In this document: positions 1-10,698 of the stretch, piece by piece
How the letters are laid out: each line of letters starts with the position of its first letter
Numbering within the stretch: position 1 is the stretch's first letter
Origin: Symbiodinium natans
Lineage: Eukaryota > Sar > Dinophyceae > Suessiales > Symbiodiniaceae
Assembly (NCBI GenBank): GCA_905221605.1
Contig: CAJNDS010002287.1
Location: forward strand, 434,001-498,000
Direction: 5' to 3'
Length of the DNA stretch: 64,000 nucleotides
The notes under the pieces: model-generated
The model's input: only the letters and a program-made list of their open reading frames with translations
Told to the model about the DNA's origin: nothing
Database searches by the model: none
Translations under genes and position numbers: made by a program

Positions 1-233
1 CTTCCACTCCGTGAAAGCTCCAAGAAGCCTGCGAGCCACTGACAGGCTCCATGAAGCTTGGGAGACCCCACCCTGCTCTTTCTCTGCAAAAAGCAAGAAA
101 GCCCCCCTTGAGGGGGGTTTGGGGGGTGAACCCTAAACCCTAAATGAGAATAGTTTGGGTGGTTGGGGTGGGACTACATGCGCAAGCGAGCGGCCCGGGT
201 GCTTTTAGCACCAGCGAGCTTCCCTTCTACACA

Positions 234-340
234 CCCTAAACCCTAAACCCTAAACCCTAAACCCTAAACCCTAAACCCTAAACCCTAAACCCTAAACCCT
301 AAACCCTAAACCCTAAACCCTAAACCCTAAACCCTAAACC
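234..340 (-). repeat. Interstitial telomeric array, CCCTAAA on + strand
   Basis: About 15 near-perfect CCCTAAA units. The array stops four bases before a possible AG acceptor at 343-344, so it would form the 3' end of an intron. It lies inside the sequence and is not a chromosome end: unique DNA continues on both sides. Confidence 0.95.
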
Positions 341-344
341 GAAG

Positions 345-435
345 CCTTCCTTGTGCCAGTCTTTGCTCGGCTTGGCGCCTTGGAGACCTGGGCACTTCCC
401 ACGGACGGGCTGGCCGTGGTGACACCCTGCGCCAG
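345..435 (+). CDS. Candidate exon, unknown product
   Basis: The frame is open from an AG acceptor directly after the CCCTAAA array to a CCAG|GT donor at 436. It reads ...FLVPVFARLGALETWALPTD and goes on to ...VVTPCAR; I do not recognise a domain. G-strand telomere-like repeats begin 15 bases after the donor. The support is the splice-like ends and the ITR arrangement seen around the phosphodiesterase exons. The opposite strand cannot be ruled out. Confidence 0.4.
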
Positions 436-450
436 GTGCGGGGGGGGGGC

Positions 451-735
451 CTTGTTTGAAGGGCTCCTTCCTTACGTTCAGGGTTTAGGGTTTCGGGTTT
501 CGGGTTTAGGGTTCCTTGTTTGAAGGGATCCTTCCTTACCTTCAGGGTTTAGGGTTTCGGGTTTAGGGTTCTTTCTTATGTTCAGGGTTCAGGGTTCCTT
601 GTTTGAAGGGCTCTTCCTTATGTTCAGGTTTCAGGGTTTCGGGCTTAGGTTCGTTGTTTGAAGGGCTCTTTGAAATGTTCAGGGTTAAGGGTTAAGGGTT
701 TGGGGTTCCTCTTTGGGTTTGGGGTTTAGGGATGT
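451..735 (+). repeat. Minisatellite with embedded TTTAGGG-like units
   Basis: Four to five degenerate copies of a 55-70 bp unit built from CTTGTTTGAAGGGCTC, CTTCCTTACGTTC and then runs of TTTAGGG, TTTCGGG and TTCAGGG. The telomere-like part varies in length between copies. It lies directly downstream of the candidate donor at 436. Confidence 0.85.
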
Positions 736-2182
736 GGTTTTGCAGATGGATGCCATGTGTTTTTGGTTGCGCGTTTTTGGGGTGGGCAGTTTGAGGGCGC
801 CTGTTTCTTTGTAGGCTTTACCAATAGGGGGGCATGGTGTTTGAAGGATTCCGGTTTCGGTTGCGTGTAAGTTTGCTTGTCCTGTGAAGCACGGCTTGGG
901 GTTCGGCCTGCTTGGGGCCTTCTCTTGATTTCTCTTGTATGGCATGCTGTACGTTGTTATGGGGCCAGGGGCGGGGAGGATTTTGGGCGGTAGGGTCCTG
1001 CTCAGAGGGCGCTTAGGACCAGTTTGGGGCTTCTGTTCGCTCTCACAGCTGCGGAAAGGAGGCTTCAAACGCCGCGAAACAAGATTTTTCAGCCCAAAGT
1101 TCCCAAGCATTCCACTCATCCCCCTGAGTCGGAATGCCTAGGGCCAACGGATCATGGTGCCCAGGTCTTGGAGCAGATAGCCGCGGCACGGGAGCCCAGA
1201 TGCTGAGCCAAGGAGACGAGGAAGAAAGAGGGAGCAGGGCTTTGATTAATGTTGGGTTGTATGCATGGCAGACAGTTGGGTCGGCTTTTGTGAGAACCTG
1301 GATCGTGGTCCCCCAAGCGTTTACACAGCTTCGCATTCGTTTTGCAGTGTGTCGTCCCCTGCTTGAGGCCACTGTCGTTGTTTCATGCCATGCTTCGTGT
1401 TCTCCGTGCACGGAAACGGTTCATGTCGTGCATGGGTCGAACATAACATGCAGGAAGCTGCCTGGCGTCACTTTGCACCGGTGCCGCCCAAAACCAATGT
1501 TTCGTAGACTTTGTAGAAAGATGCCCCTAAGCATCCCGAACACCATATTCTGAAAGTCACGAGCTCTCGGCATCGCTAGTTGCAGCCCTCGGCGCAAGCC
1601 TATACTGCCTTTTATTTTGATGGTTTTGAAACCCCCCCGGGCTCTGGAATGCGAAGAAGCGACACGGAACCATGTGCCGGGAGGGTTCCCGGAGTTCCCC
1701 CGGAACCGGTATCGGATCTTTATCTCAATGCCCAACAGCTGGGTGATTTGAACATGAAGTTGGGGGGGGGGGGGGGGGGCGTACCTTATTGGGGTCCGCA
1801 GAAGGGAATCCCATTATTTGGGGGTCTATATGAGGGGTCCCTGTTTTCGCTTACCCCCTCATGTGAATCGATATGTCTGACGTGGATTCATTTTCGCGGG
1901 ACCTTGGATGGCAATGAGTCCAAGGCACGGGGCTCAAAGTCACAGCTCCCACGGTTTTCTTGTCTTAAAAGGGCCTTTACTTTAAGACAGGAAGAGTTTT
2001 TGACTGATGACGCTCGTATCAGACCTATGTGAGACTTATGTGAGACTTATGTGAAGCATATCAGACGAATGAGACTTTAAAAGCCACCCATCCCCGAAGC
2101 TCGTTTGCGAGCTGCGCCTCAGGCCGGCAACGCGTGGACCCCGTACGAGTCAACCCTCGCTGCGCTGCTCTCAGCACGAAAA
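736..2182. other. No recognisable gene
   Basis: Mixed-composition DNA with overlapping open frames on both strands (longest about 150 codons) and no recognisable domain. It contains one short inverted-repeat element at 1758-1860 and a 12-bp direct repeat (GAGACTTATGT) near 2030-2050. Confidence 0.5.
1758..1860 (+). mobile_element. MITE family 2, copy A (left end eroded)
   Basis: It shares the order G-run, GTACCTTATTGGGGTCC, GGGAATCCCATTATTTGGGG, TCTATATGAGGGGTCCC, TTTTCGCTTACCCCC with copies at 32946, 52777 and 58956. The internal G tract is 18 nt (1762-1779). The right end is followed by ATGT. No coding capacity. Confidence 0.7.
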
Positions 2183-2262
2183 CCCTTAAACCCTTAAACC
2201 CTTAGACCCCTTAAACCCTTAAACCCTTAAACCCATAAACCCTTAAACCCTTAAAACCCTCA
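2183..2262 (-). repeat. Variant telomere-like array, (CCCTTAAA)n
   Basis: About ten units of an 8-mer, AAACCCTT, in place of the 7-mer CCCTAAA. It ends three bases before an AG acceptor at 2264-2265. Confidence 0.9.
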
Positions 2263-2265
2263 AAG

Positions 2266-2378
2266 GTGTTCATGCCTGGATCCATGGAAGCCGCCTCCTG
2301 ACCCAGGTCCGTGTCAAAGACAACCAGCTTGTCTTCGTCGAACCCGGCTTTCTGGAGCCACTTGGGACAACGGCTTCA
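2266..2378 (+). CDS. Candidate exon, unknown product
   Basis: Open frame after a CAAAG|G acceptor that directly follows the CCCTTAAA array. It begins VHAWIHGSRLLTQVRVKDNQ and continues ...LVFVEPGFLEPLGTT. The 3' boundary is uncertain; the frame stays open to about 2460. Composition and the alternating charged/hydrophobic pattern look protein-like. No family recognised. Confidence 0.4.
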
Positions 2379-3714
2379 GGGGTTGGGAGGGCAGACTCTG
2401 GGGTTCTTGCAATGAGCAGGGACTTCTGTGCTGTTTTTTTTGGGGCAGTTGGGTCAGTGGTGTTCATAGGACTTCTTTTTCTGATTGTCTTCCTGCCCTC
2501 GCTGTTCGTTCTAGGTCCTCATTCTCTGTCGTTTCTTCTTTTTATGCTCGGCTCTGTTTATTCCGCTCCTTCACCGCCCTCCCACCCCCTCCTCCCCCAC
2601 CCGATCCCCTGCCACACCTGCTGCACCCAAAACCATGGCGTAAAAAGCGCCCACTCGACCCAGGCCCACACCGGCACTCACGCCACCCTCGCCCACATAA
2701 GCGATGCACATTCACACTCACCATCGCCGCCACCCACATCACCAACGCCGTCCCAACCATGCCCCATCCTCACCAACCACGCCAACCACAGCACTCATCG
2801 CCACATTGACAGTTGCGCTTCCATCCACATCACCATACCACTCATGCTACCCACACTCTACCCACCAACATGATATTCACACCACCACCTCCACACCATC
2901 CACGTCTATTGATTGGGCCTTAGATGTGGAACACATGCAAACTCTGAGCTGCTCAACCACTCGGGGCGGCTTTCAGACCTCAGCCGCTCAGCACCTGAGG
3001 CTGTCAATACCCTTGATTTTCGCGGATGTGGTGTGGATTTCGATTGAGACAGGCGAGCAGAGGGATTCAGGGTCGAGGGCGGAGGCTCGTGTACTTGAAG
3101 AAGCGGCTAAAAAACGGCTCCCCCCAAGCAACGTGCAAGCTCTCGGGGTGCCCCAAGTTAACGGATGGCCCAAGTGTAAGTAAGAACCACCCGGCTTGCG
3201 CCCGTGCTACGATCTTAAGCCAAGCCTTCCCGGCCCAACCCCCTCGCAACCTGCTTCCAAGTCTCAGAAATGTTCCAGGATGTTCCGGGCTTCCCAAGGC
3301 CTTCCAAGGCCTTCACAGGCCTTCAAAGGCCTTCAAGATAATATTTGAAAACATACCAATAGTAAAACATACTAATAAGATCTAATAAGAAGAAGAACGG
3401 AAAAACATGAGAGAAAGCTCCCAGCTGTGCCTCTCAAGCCTCAAGCTGTCAAAAAGCCAACAAGCTTGCCCAACGCAGGCAGGGACCGCGTCTCGCCGTA
3501 TCCCGCCAGCTCTGCCCAAGTCGCAACTCCAGAGGTGCCCCCCCCCCCCCAGACGAACCCAAGCCCTGGGACCTTCTCTACCTGGAGTTTCATGATTCCG
3601 ACTACTTCAGGGCAACTGCTACAAAAAACTGTAGGTGATTTAGAATCCCAGGGCTACCCAAGCTACGAAGCCCAGGAAGTCAGGCTGGGGAGTGCAGATG
3701 GTGGGTTCTGGCAT
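2379..3714. other. No recognisable gene; CA-rich and short-repeat DNA
   Basis: 2565-2910 is nearly devoid of G on the + strand (long CCACC/CACATC/ACCAC stretches). 3290-3335 holds five AAGGCCTTCM-type decamers. 3539-3549 is a C11 run. No conserved protein motif found. Confidence 0.5.
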
Positions 3715-3842
3715 AGGACTTTTGGGGGCTGTTTGGGGGCTGTTTGGGGGGCTGTTTGGGGGGCTGTTTGGGGGGCTGTTTAGGGGGGAGTTTAGGGGGG
3801 GGAGTTTAGGGGGGAGTTTAGGGGGGAGTTAGGGGGGAGTTT
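3715..3842 (+). repeat. Minisatellite (GGGGGCTGTTT / GGGGGGAGTTTA)
   Basis: About five GGGGGGCTGTTTG units run into about five GGGGGGAGTTTA units, a 12-13 bp period with one internal switch of variant. The second variant resembles a degenerate TTTAGGG tract. Confidence 0.85.
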
Positions 3843-4957
3843 GGTTGCTTCAGGTTGGGATGTCTCGAAGATCCAAGACACCAGGTACAACAGAGCTGCG
3901 TCTTCGCTGTTGCGCCGCGATGGCCATTCATGCAGCCGTGCTCTCAGGATAGGGGCTCTGGAGAGAGATGAGGTTAGCGCAAGACGCCTGAAGTTTCATG
4001 AAAGTTTCAGGTTTTCAGGCCCAACTCGAAATTATGAGCATACGCGCAGGCTTAGGATGAGAAGCTAGGTCTCAGCTCTGCCCCGACCTGAGCGAAAAAT
4101 CGGCCGAGGCTGGGTACCGCCAAGGGCATCGAGGACATGTGGGGGGGGGGGGTTTGCTGCTTTACAGGGAAGTGTTAGCATGAAAGTCATGCTCAAGGCA
4201 TCTTGAGGGGATTGCTTCAGTTCATTGTGGGGCTTCGCGGTCTGTAGCCCCCCTGCTGAGAGGATAGGTACACTCGCAGGCGTGATGCATAGCAGTTGAC
4301 CTGCTTGGGCCAAACGGAGCGGGCGGTGCCTGAGACAGCAAATATGGAGGGCGTGACGGCAAGATGATACATGAGACGGCCCATGAGGCTGAGCTTATCC
4401 TAGAATACATGTACGGCTCCCCGAGCTTTGCTTTGTGCGACTCACCCTCAGGCACGGTGTTACGTAATGTAAGGCTTGGTGAGTCTAACACTCGCCCCCT
4501 GACCAACTAAGGGGTCTACTGTAAGGGGATGTTCGATCTTCAGAGTTAGACAGAGGACAGCTGCAGAATTGTGGTCTGAGGAAATCCGAAGCTGATGTGA
4601 AGTATCAGAGTCAAGTGGACCGGTTTTCTGGCCAAGCCTATTCTTTGGATCTCTTTGCCACCAAGGAAGTCCCTGAGCCTTAGACTCCCCCAAAGCCCTA
4701 AAAACGCTTCAGCGAACCATTTCCTGCGAGGAGAAAGACGTCGAGGAGATGTATCTTCTCTGTGCGAACTTCGCGTCGCTCGGCAGGCTCACAGAAGTGC
4801 AGCGTCTTGACGTGGCCCTGTGCATGATCGGCAAAGTTTGCCGAGCGAGTCGGCGTTGGAAGTCGCTGCGGTTGTTAGAACGACCGTTATGTATGACAAA
4901 GCCAGCACAAGACTGCAAGGGGACTGAAGAGTTGCTTGTTTTTTTTGTTTTTCCGGA
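3843..4957. other. No recognisable gene
   Basis: Unique-looking DNA with short overlapping frames on both strands. A G11 tract lies at about 4140. Nothing with a recognisable domain or splice framework. Confidence 0.5.
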
Positions 4958-5033
4958 GTTCGAGTTTGCAGGGCCCGGTGTTTTTTTCTTTCCTAACGTT
5001 GGCCCTGGCTTGTTTGCCTTGGTAACGTTGGCC
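4958..5033 (+). repeat. Dispersed repeat, copy 1
   Basis: Contains CGAGTTTGCAGGG, a T-rich run, CCTAACGTTGGCCCTGGC and a second AACGTTGGCCC. The same order occurs inverted at 7268-7345. Confidence 0.75.
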
Positions 5034-5048
5034 CTAGGCCTTCTGGTC

Positions 5049-5245
5049 ATCTGGTCCCCTGGTCCTGTGGTCCCGTGGTCCTCTGGTCCCCTGGTCCTCA
5101 GGTCCCGTGGTCCTCTGGTCCCCTGGTCCTCAGGTCCCGTGGTCCTCTGGTCCTCTCCTCTGGTCCCGCGGTCCTCTGGTCCCGTGGTCCTCTGGTTCCG
5201 TGGTCCTCTTGGGTCCCGCGGTCCTTTGGTCCTCTGGTTTCGTGG
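5049..5245 (+). repeat. Minisatellite of GGTCCYSTGGTCC units
   Basis: Tandem GGTCCTCTGGTCCCGTGGTCC-type repeats; basic period 8 bp, with a 24-32 bp higher-order unit. It continues weakly to about 5355. It produces long open frames on both strands (repetitive PWSSGPLVLRS-type peptides) that are not genes. Confidence 0.9.
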
Positions 5246-5359
5246 TGTCCCGGTACCGTGGTCATTTGATGGTATCAATGTAATATGTTTTCGTAGTAAT
5301 AGTATAATAAGGCATGTAGTATGGTCCTTTGGTCCCGCGTTTCCCGGTCCCGCAGTCAG

Positions 5360-5660
5360 ATTTTGGTTGTAATAATTCTGTAGTATAACATAATATCATA
5401 TAATACGTGATAGTATATAGACAATATACATATATCATATATACAAAAATGGCTTATAAGAATATATAGATATAATATAATATCATATAACTATTTTTTG
5501 TATATACTAGATATGTATTGTGTTTTATGTATTCTACGTAGAATAAGATATAACATATAGGTTATGAAAACATATTATAGATTAGAAACTCTGTCTATAT
5601 ATATATATATTTTTTTTTATTTATTCATTTCTTTCTTTATTTATTAGATATTGAAAAAAT
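5360..5660. other. AT-rich spacer
   Basis: Strongly AT-rich, with TATA/ATATAC runs and a TA microsatellite near 5600. No coding signal. Confidence 0.7.
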
Positions 5661-5689
5661 TTACAATATAGACAGCACATTATTTTGGG

Positions 5690-5882
5690 GGGGCGGGCAA
5701 GCTTGCTTCAACGCGTATGAATCCCTTCCAAACCCATCATGCGAGCATTGTGTTTGCAAATGGGGGGGGGGGGGGGGCTGCGCCCCCCCCCCAACCCCCC
5801 CGCTGTTCTTTAAGCCGGGCAAGCTTGCTTGAAATCATATGAACCCCTTCCAAACTCATGATGCGAGCAATGTCTTTGCAAA
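5690..5882 (+). repeat. Two tandem copies of a GCAAGCTTGCTT-containing repeat
   Basis: Each copy has GGGCAAGCTTGCTT, then ATGAAYCCCTTCCAAAC, CATSATGCGAGCA and TTTGCAAA. The first ends in a G16 tract followed by CTGCG and a C10 run. A third, diverged copy is at 7965-8125. Confidence 0.8.
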
Positions 5883-5884
5883 AT

Positions 5885-7100
5885 AAACATCAACACACAA
5901 GAAGGTACAATCATGTACAAGAATATACAGGAATACAACATATTTACAATAACATACAATCATGTACAATAATATACAATAGTATTCAATAATATACAAT
6001 AACATACAATAACATACAATAATATACAACAATATACAATAATATACAATAATATACAATAATATACAATAATATACAATAATATACAATAATATACAAT
6101 AATATACAATAATATACAATAATATACAATAATATACAATAATATACAATAATATACAATAATATACAATAATATACAATAATATACAACTATATTACAA
6201 AAATACAGTTATAGACCAGAAGATACAGTAATATACAATAAAAAACAATTAACAATAATATACAACATTATACAACAATATACAACAATATACAACAATA
6301 TACAAGAATATACAAGAATATACAGTAATATACAAGAATATACAATAATATTCAATAGTATACAACAATTTACAATATTTCACAGTCATATCCAATAATA
6401 TACAGTAACGTAAAATACTATACAACAACATACAACCATATTCAAGAACTGATAATGGTCTGCAAAAATATTACGAATATACAACAATTTTGAATTACAT
6501 ACAACCATATGCACTAATATACAATAATGTACAGGAAAATACAAGACAATGCAATAATATTCAATAATACACATCAATATACAATATCTACAATAGTATA
6601 CAAGAGCATGCAATAATTTACAACAGTATCCAATACTTTTCAATAATATACAATATTTTGCAATAATATTTGGTAATATACAACAACATACAGGAATGGA
6701 CGATATTTTGCAAGAATATACAGTAAGCTATAAGAAGATACAACCATAAATAAAATACAAGAATATTCCATAATATACAAGATTTTAGAATAATTCACGA
6801 CAATATGCAATAATATACAAAACATTCAAGAATACGCAACAACACGCGCTAATAAGCAAGAATATACAAGAAAAAAATATACATCAGTTATATACCAGAA
6901 TATACATAAGAATAGCTTACAATATTATACAATAATTTACAATAGTATACAACAAGAGACGAAAATATACAATAGGATACAAAACATTCAATAAAGTGCA
7001 ACAATCAAGAAGACTATGCAAGAATGAAGTAATATACAAGAATGGTTTTATAATATCAATAGCATTCAAGAATATACAATCATGTACAATAGTGCATTAG
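5885..7100 (+). repeat. AATATACAAT decamer array
   Basis: A 10-bp repeat, almost perfect from about 6030 to 6190 and progressively decayed on both sides to about 7100 (1.2 kb). Ten is not a multiple of three, so all three reverse frames read the same repeating decapeptide (YIIVYYCILL). The 60-107 codon frames here are artefacts. Confidence 0.95.
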
Positions 7101-7267
7101 TAGAATAGCATAAACATGTTGTGTTTTTCATCATTTAGAGCCTGCAAGCAGGTGCAATGCTGCAATCTACAGCATTTCAAAACGCAGAAATGCTGTGTTT
7201 TTAGGCGTTTTAGGGCCTACAAGCACCCGGAAATGCTGCATTTCATAGCATTTAGAGCCAGGAATTG

Positions 7268-7345
7268 CTGGGCCAACGTTAGCAAGGACCACGAGCCAGG
7301 GCCAACGTTAGGAAAAAAAAACACCTCCGCCGAGTTTGCAGGGTT
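7268..7345 (-). repeat. Dispersed repeat, copy 2 (inverted)
   Basis: Reverse complement of the 4958-5033 repeat, with GGGCCAACGTTAG twice, an A9 run and CCGAGTTTGCAGGG-type end. The pair brackets the AT-rich decamer array. Confidence 0.7.
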
Positions 7346-7612
7346 GAGGGCTGAGGATTGAGAACTACGATGCTGCACCCGAAGCTGCACAACAACCCAA
7401 CATAGGGGTCGGAATAAGTACCAATCGTGTTCCCTTAGGGTCCCTGTATATTTATAACCGAATAAGCCCCAAGACCCTGTGCTAATAATTCAGGCCCCCA
7501 TATTACAAAAGGAGTCCAAGTCAAGAGCAGCAGCCGTTTGAAGAATCTCAGGGGCCTTGGGGGGATGCAACGATGGCGACCTCCAAGCTGCACCTGACCA
7601 CGAAGCCCAAAA

Positions 7613-7673
7613 AACCCTAAGCCCTAAACCCTAAACCCTAAACCCTAAACCCTAAACCCTAAGCCCTAAACCC
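7613..7673 (-). repeat. ITR, CCCTAAA on + strand
   Basis: Eight to nine units with CCCTAAG variants, ending 12 bases before an AG|G acceptor at 7685-7686. Confidence 0.95.
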
Positions 7674-7686
7674 CACTGCCACTGAG

Positions 7687-7790
7687 GCCAGACACACCGG
7701 AGAGCCTTGACGGCAGGGGCTTGTCCTTCGGAATCCCCCCTTTTTTGGGGGGCTTGGCCCGGGAGAGAGTCGGTTCTCGGGTAGTAGAAG
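7687..7790 (+). CDS. Candidate exon between two ITRs of opposite strand
   Basis: Open frame beginning PDTPESLDGRGLSFGI and ending ...LARERVGSRVVE. It lies between a CCCTAAA array and an AAG|GGTTTAGGG boundary at 7790, the arrangement seen around confirmed exons. Product unknown. A C6T6G6 stretch inside could instead be intronic. Confidence 0.35.
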
Positions 7791-7808
7791 GGTTTAGGGT
7801 TTAGGGTT
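7791..7808 (+). repeat. Short ITR, TTTAGGG on + strand
   Basis: Two TTTAGGG units immediately after the candidate exon end. Confidence 0.8.
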
Positions 7809-7964
7809 GGGGGGGCCCGGCTTCTTTTTTCCTTATGTGCGGCTTGGCTTGTGGTGCGGCTCGGCTTGGCGGAGTTGTGTTTTTCCTAGGTTCGGCGAGA
7901 TGGCTTGGCTCGAGTTGGCTTTTCTTTTCTTGCTTAGGTGCTTTGGTTCGGCTTGGCTCACGAG

Positions 7965-8125
7965 AGCATTGCGTTTGCAAGTGGACTTCCCCGCGTTTTC
8001 AAGCCGTGCAAGCTTGCTTCAATACCAGATATGAATCCTTTCTAAACCCATCATGCCAGCATTGGTTCTGCAACTGTTGTGGGGAGTGGCGGGGGGGCTC
8101 TGCGCGTGCAAGCTTGCAGTGGCAC
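7965..8125 (+). repeat. Third copy of the GCAAGCTTGCTT repeat
   Basis: Carries GTGCAAGCTTGCTTC, ATGAATCCTTTCTAAACCCA and CATCATGCCAGCATTG in the same order as 5690-5882, then a second GTGCAAGCTTGC. Confidence 0.7.
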
Positions 8126-9182
8126 AGCATATGAGTGGGGGAGAAAGGTTGCAAGGAAACACTTTGCCCTACACGCCGTGAACGGTTGACTCAAAGGCAA
8201 CTGGAGGTAGAGTCACAATGCAAAACCGTGCAGCTCGCACAGGCCGAAACTGACGGTAGTCGAAGCCTGGCAGGCCTAAGTGCTTTCAGGTAGCCTGTGC
8301 AGCTTTACGTGTTGCGATGAGGTTCTTGTGTTCACCACATCGGTCGCCTAAGGATGGAAGAGTTCCTTCGACTCCTGGGTAGCAGTGGCGTGTTGCGCTG
8401 GGCCGCTGCGCTGCACAGCCCCGCCCCCCCTTGTCAGTTATGTCGTTCCTGCCCCTTCTTCCTCTTGCTCCGTGAAGAGTAGGCATATCCTTCTTGTATG
8501 GTCGGAAGAGCCTGCAAAGCAGGTGGCATCTGCAAAGGTTTTTGGGTGAGCCTAGGATCTTCAGAAGGCAGTTCATGTTGGAAGAGCAATCTGGGCCCAC
8601 GTAGCTGGGGGCAGCTAGGGTTTGAGGCATAAAGCTTCTGGAATCTCAAACCCAAGGCCCGGATGAAGCCGTCAGGTGTGTGGTGGTAAGGGGAGGTTTG
8701 CAGCAATTCTAGAGACCGCCACCGAGGATTTTGAAGCCAGCTACCTGCTGACGCGCACTGTGCTGGGATCAGGTGGGCGCAAGGGCTGTAGCGTAAGAGA
8801 TGCGGCAAGGCAACACTCGACAGTCGCGGACCCAAAGCCAAGCACTCAAACTCCCTTTCAGCCATTTCAGCCGCTCGAGGAGGATACAGCATCGTCTACG
8901 AGGGGCAGCGGGGGTCTCAGAGCTTGCATGAGCTTGCAGAACCTTCGCAGCCCTTAGCTTGTGACTCTTCGGGAGGGGGTGGGGGAATTTTGCTGAACTA
9001 GAATCTAGAAGGAGTTTGGGGTTTAGGGAAGGACTTCCGAGCTTCCTGCCGAAACCTGGCAGAAGCCAAGCGGGGCCTCATTGTCCAACACATTCCAAGC
9101 ACCTTCCGACACCGACCTGCAGTCGCCCGACAAGGGCTGCGCATTCGCCTGATGAATTTCCTTATGATCGGTAAACCTCCCT
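8126..9182. other. No recognisable gene
   Basis: Contains a 152-codon minus-strand frame (8434-8892) and several plus-strand frames, none with a recognisable domain. The minus frame could be coding, but I see no splice or domain support. Confidence 0.4.
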
Positions 9183-9246
9183 AGACCCTGAACCGTCTAA
9201 ACCCCCTAAAACCCTAAACCCTAAATTGAAACCCCCCCAAACCCCG
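9183..9246 (-). repeat. Degenerate ITR, CCCTAAA on + strand
   Basis: CCCTGAA, CCCCTAAA, CCCTAAA and CCCCCAAA units. A short protein-like frame (SRAPPQSDLTYATPHTTTA) follows an AG at 9266-9267, and G-strand repeats follow at 9343, giving the same C-exon-G order. Confidence 0.8.
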
Positions 9247-9342
9247 GATGAAGCAACTCACCTTCAGCTCCAGAGCACCTCCCCAGAGTGACCTCACCTA
9301 TGCCACCCCCCACACCACCACCGCCCTCCCCCCCCAAAAAAG

Positions 9343-9386
9343 GGTTCAGGGTTCAGGGTTTAGGGTTCAGGGTTCAGGGTTTTCAC
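9343..9386 (+). repeat. ITR variant (TTCAGGG/TTTAGGG)
   Basis: Five to six units, mostly TTCAGGG. This matches the CCCTGAA variant seen in the 11.7-kb array. Confidence 0.85.
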
Positions 9387-9455
9387 CACCCAAAAAGAGC
9401 CCCCCCTGCTTGGGGCCTGCCGGAATCCGCAGCACCATTGTCGAGGCCAAAAAAG

Positions 9456-9517
9456 GAGTTCATGTCGCTCGTGGATGCTGTCGAGGCCATCTGGAAGGGT
9501 GATCTTGCTTTCCTCAG
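9456..9517 (+). CDS. Candidate exon, unknown product
   Basis: After an AAAAAG|G acceptor the frame reads EFMSLVDAVEAIWKGDLAFL, a helix-like amphipathic sequence. The 3' boundary is uncertain (frame open to about 9558). No family assigned. Confidence 0.4.
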
Positions 9518-10173
9518 TTTCCATAGCCTGAGACTGGTCGTCCAGAGCTCCGCTACCTAGGCATCAGGTACCTGAAGAATGGGAGTTTTGGAATGTTGAA
9601 TCATGTAGTTCCTTCCTGGTTTGTGTTCGGACGCGCGGGATTGCTCTAAAAGCATTTGCCAACAGAAGGGGCTTTGCTCAGTATACTCCAGTTGCCTAGT
9701 TCCTCACGAATGGTTGTACAGGTTAACTCTGAGTACCCGGTGGTCTGTTTAACACAGGGTTTCTGTCCTTGCGTTTCCTGGTTTCAAGAACCGTCACACT
9801 AATCTCAAGACCCATTCGGACCTTCGAACTCTGAAGCCTGCAGTGGCTCGCTTGAACAGATATTCCGACGGTTCGGAACAGTTCCAACTGTTTGGAGCTG
9901 TTTAGAGAACAGGCTCTAAGAATGTACGGATAGTTCCTGAGAGTTTCCTGATGGTTTCCAGAGCCTCTGTTGGTGCTGACACACAAACAAGCCACCGGGC
10001 ATTCCAAAATTGAACGAACAAATCATAAGTAGGTTTGCTTTGTTTCATGTACGCCCAAATAGTTGCGACGAATGGGAAGCAAGTCAGCTTTGCACGCTTC
10101 AAACAAGGGCCGCGATCCCGTGTCCAGTGGTGGTGCGAGTGGTGCGTGCCCTAAAAAGAAACCCTAGCTGAAG

Positions 10174-10215
10174 ACGTGTGGGACAAAATGGCGTGCGTCC
10201 GAATGATGCCGCCAG
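10174..10215 (+). CDS. Candidate small exon
   Basis: From a GAAG acceptor to a CCAG|GT donor at 10216 the frame reads DVWDKMACVRMMPP. A TTTAGGG tract starts 45 bases downstream and a CCCTA-containing stretch lies just upstream. Too short for a functional call. Confidence 0.35.
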
Positions 10216-10259
10216 GTCGACCAACCACAAGCCTGGGCCGAGAGACATGGCTTGGGTGG

Positions 10260-10332
10260 CTTAGGTTTTAGGGTTTAGGGTTTAGGTTTTAGGATTTAGG
10301 GTTTAGGGTTTAGGTTTTGTAGGGATTAGGGT
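10260..10332 (+). repeat. ITR, TTTAGGG on + strand
   Basis: Nine to ten units, including TTTTAGG and TTTAGGA variants. Confidence 0.95.
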
Positions 10333-10486
10333 GGTTTTGTTCACGGTTTCGGGGGGCTTAGAGCAGTGGTTGGCAGTTGGCGGTCATGGAACCGTACGCA
10401 AGAGGCTCCTTGGAATTTTGAAGCTTGCGCTCCGCTTGCCTTCTATTCTTGCCCATGCATGCCCTCCTGGGTGCGTTTGCTTTTGG

Positions 10487-10587
10487 CTTAGTGTTGGTGA
10501 GCAGGGAATGAGGGAATTAGGGCCCTCCATATACCCTTTCAGGGATTATATAGGGTACCTCATCCCCCATTCCCTACCAACAGTAAG
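10487..10587. mobile_element. MITE family 1, copy 1 (hairpin element)
   Basis: Terminal inverted repeats CTTAGTGTTGG at the left and CCAACAGTAAG at the right, continuing into imperfect arms with AGGGAATGAGGGAAT / ATTCCCT. It is flanked by a 4-bp direct repeat TTGG (10483-10486 and 10588-10591). About 101 bp, non-coding. Related copies at 10699, 26204 and, in part, 42637. Confidence 0.85.
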
Positions 10588-10698
10588 TTGGCGTTTCAGG
10601 GGTTTTGGAGTCCTCCGCATCCAAGGAGTGACAGTTTGGAGGGCTCGAGCGCCCCGAGCTCCTCGAGCGTTGCGCCGGGGCCCCGTGGGGCTCCTTTT

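Noticed and set aside
1-340. Window start as a chromosome end (telomere)
   Set aside because: The CCCTAAA array is internal, with unique DNA on both sides, and dozens of similar tracts occur throughout.
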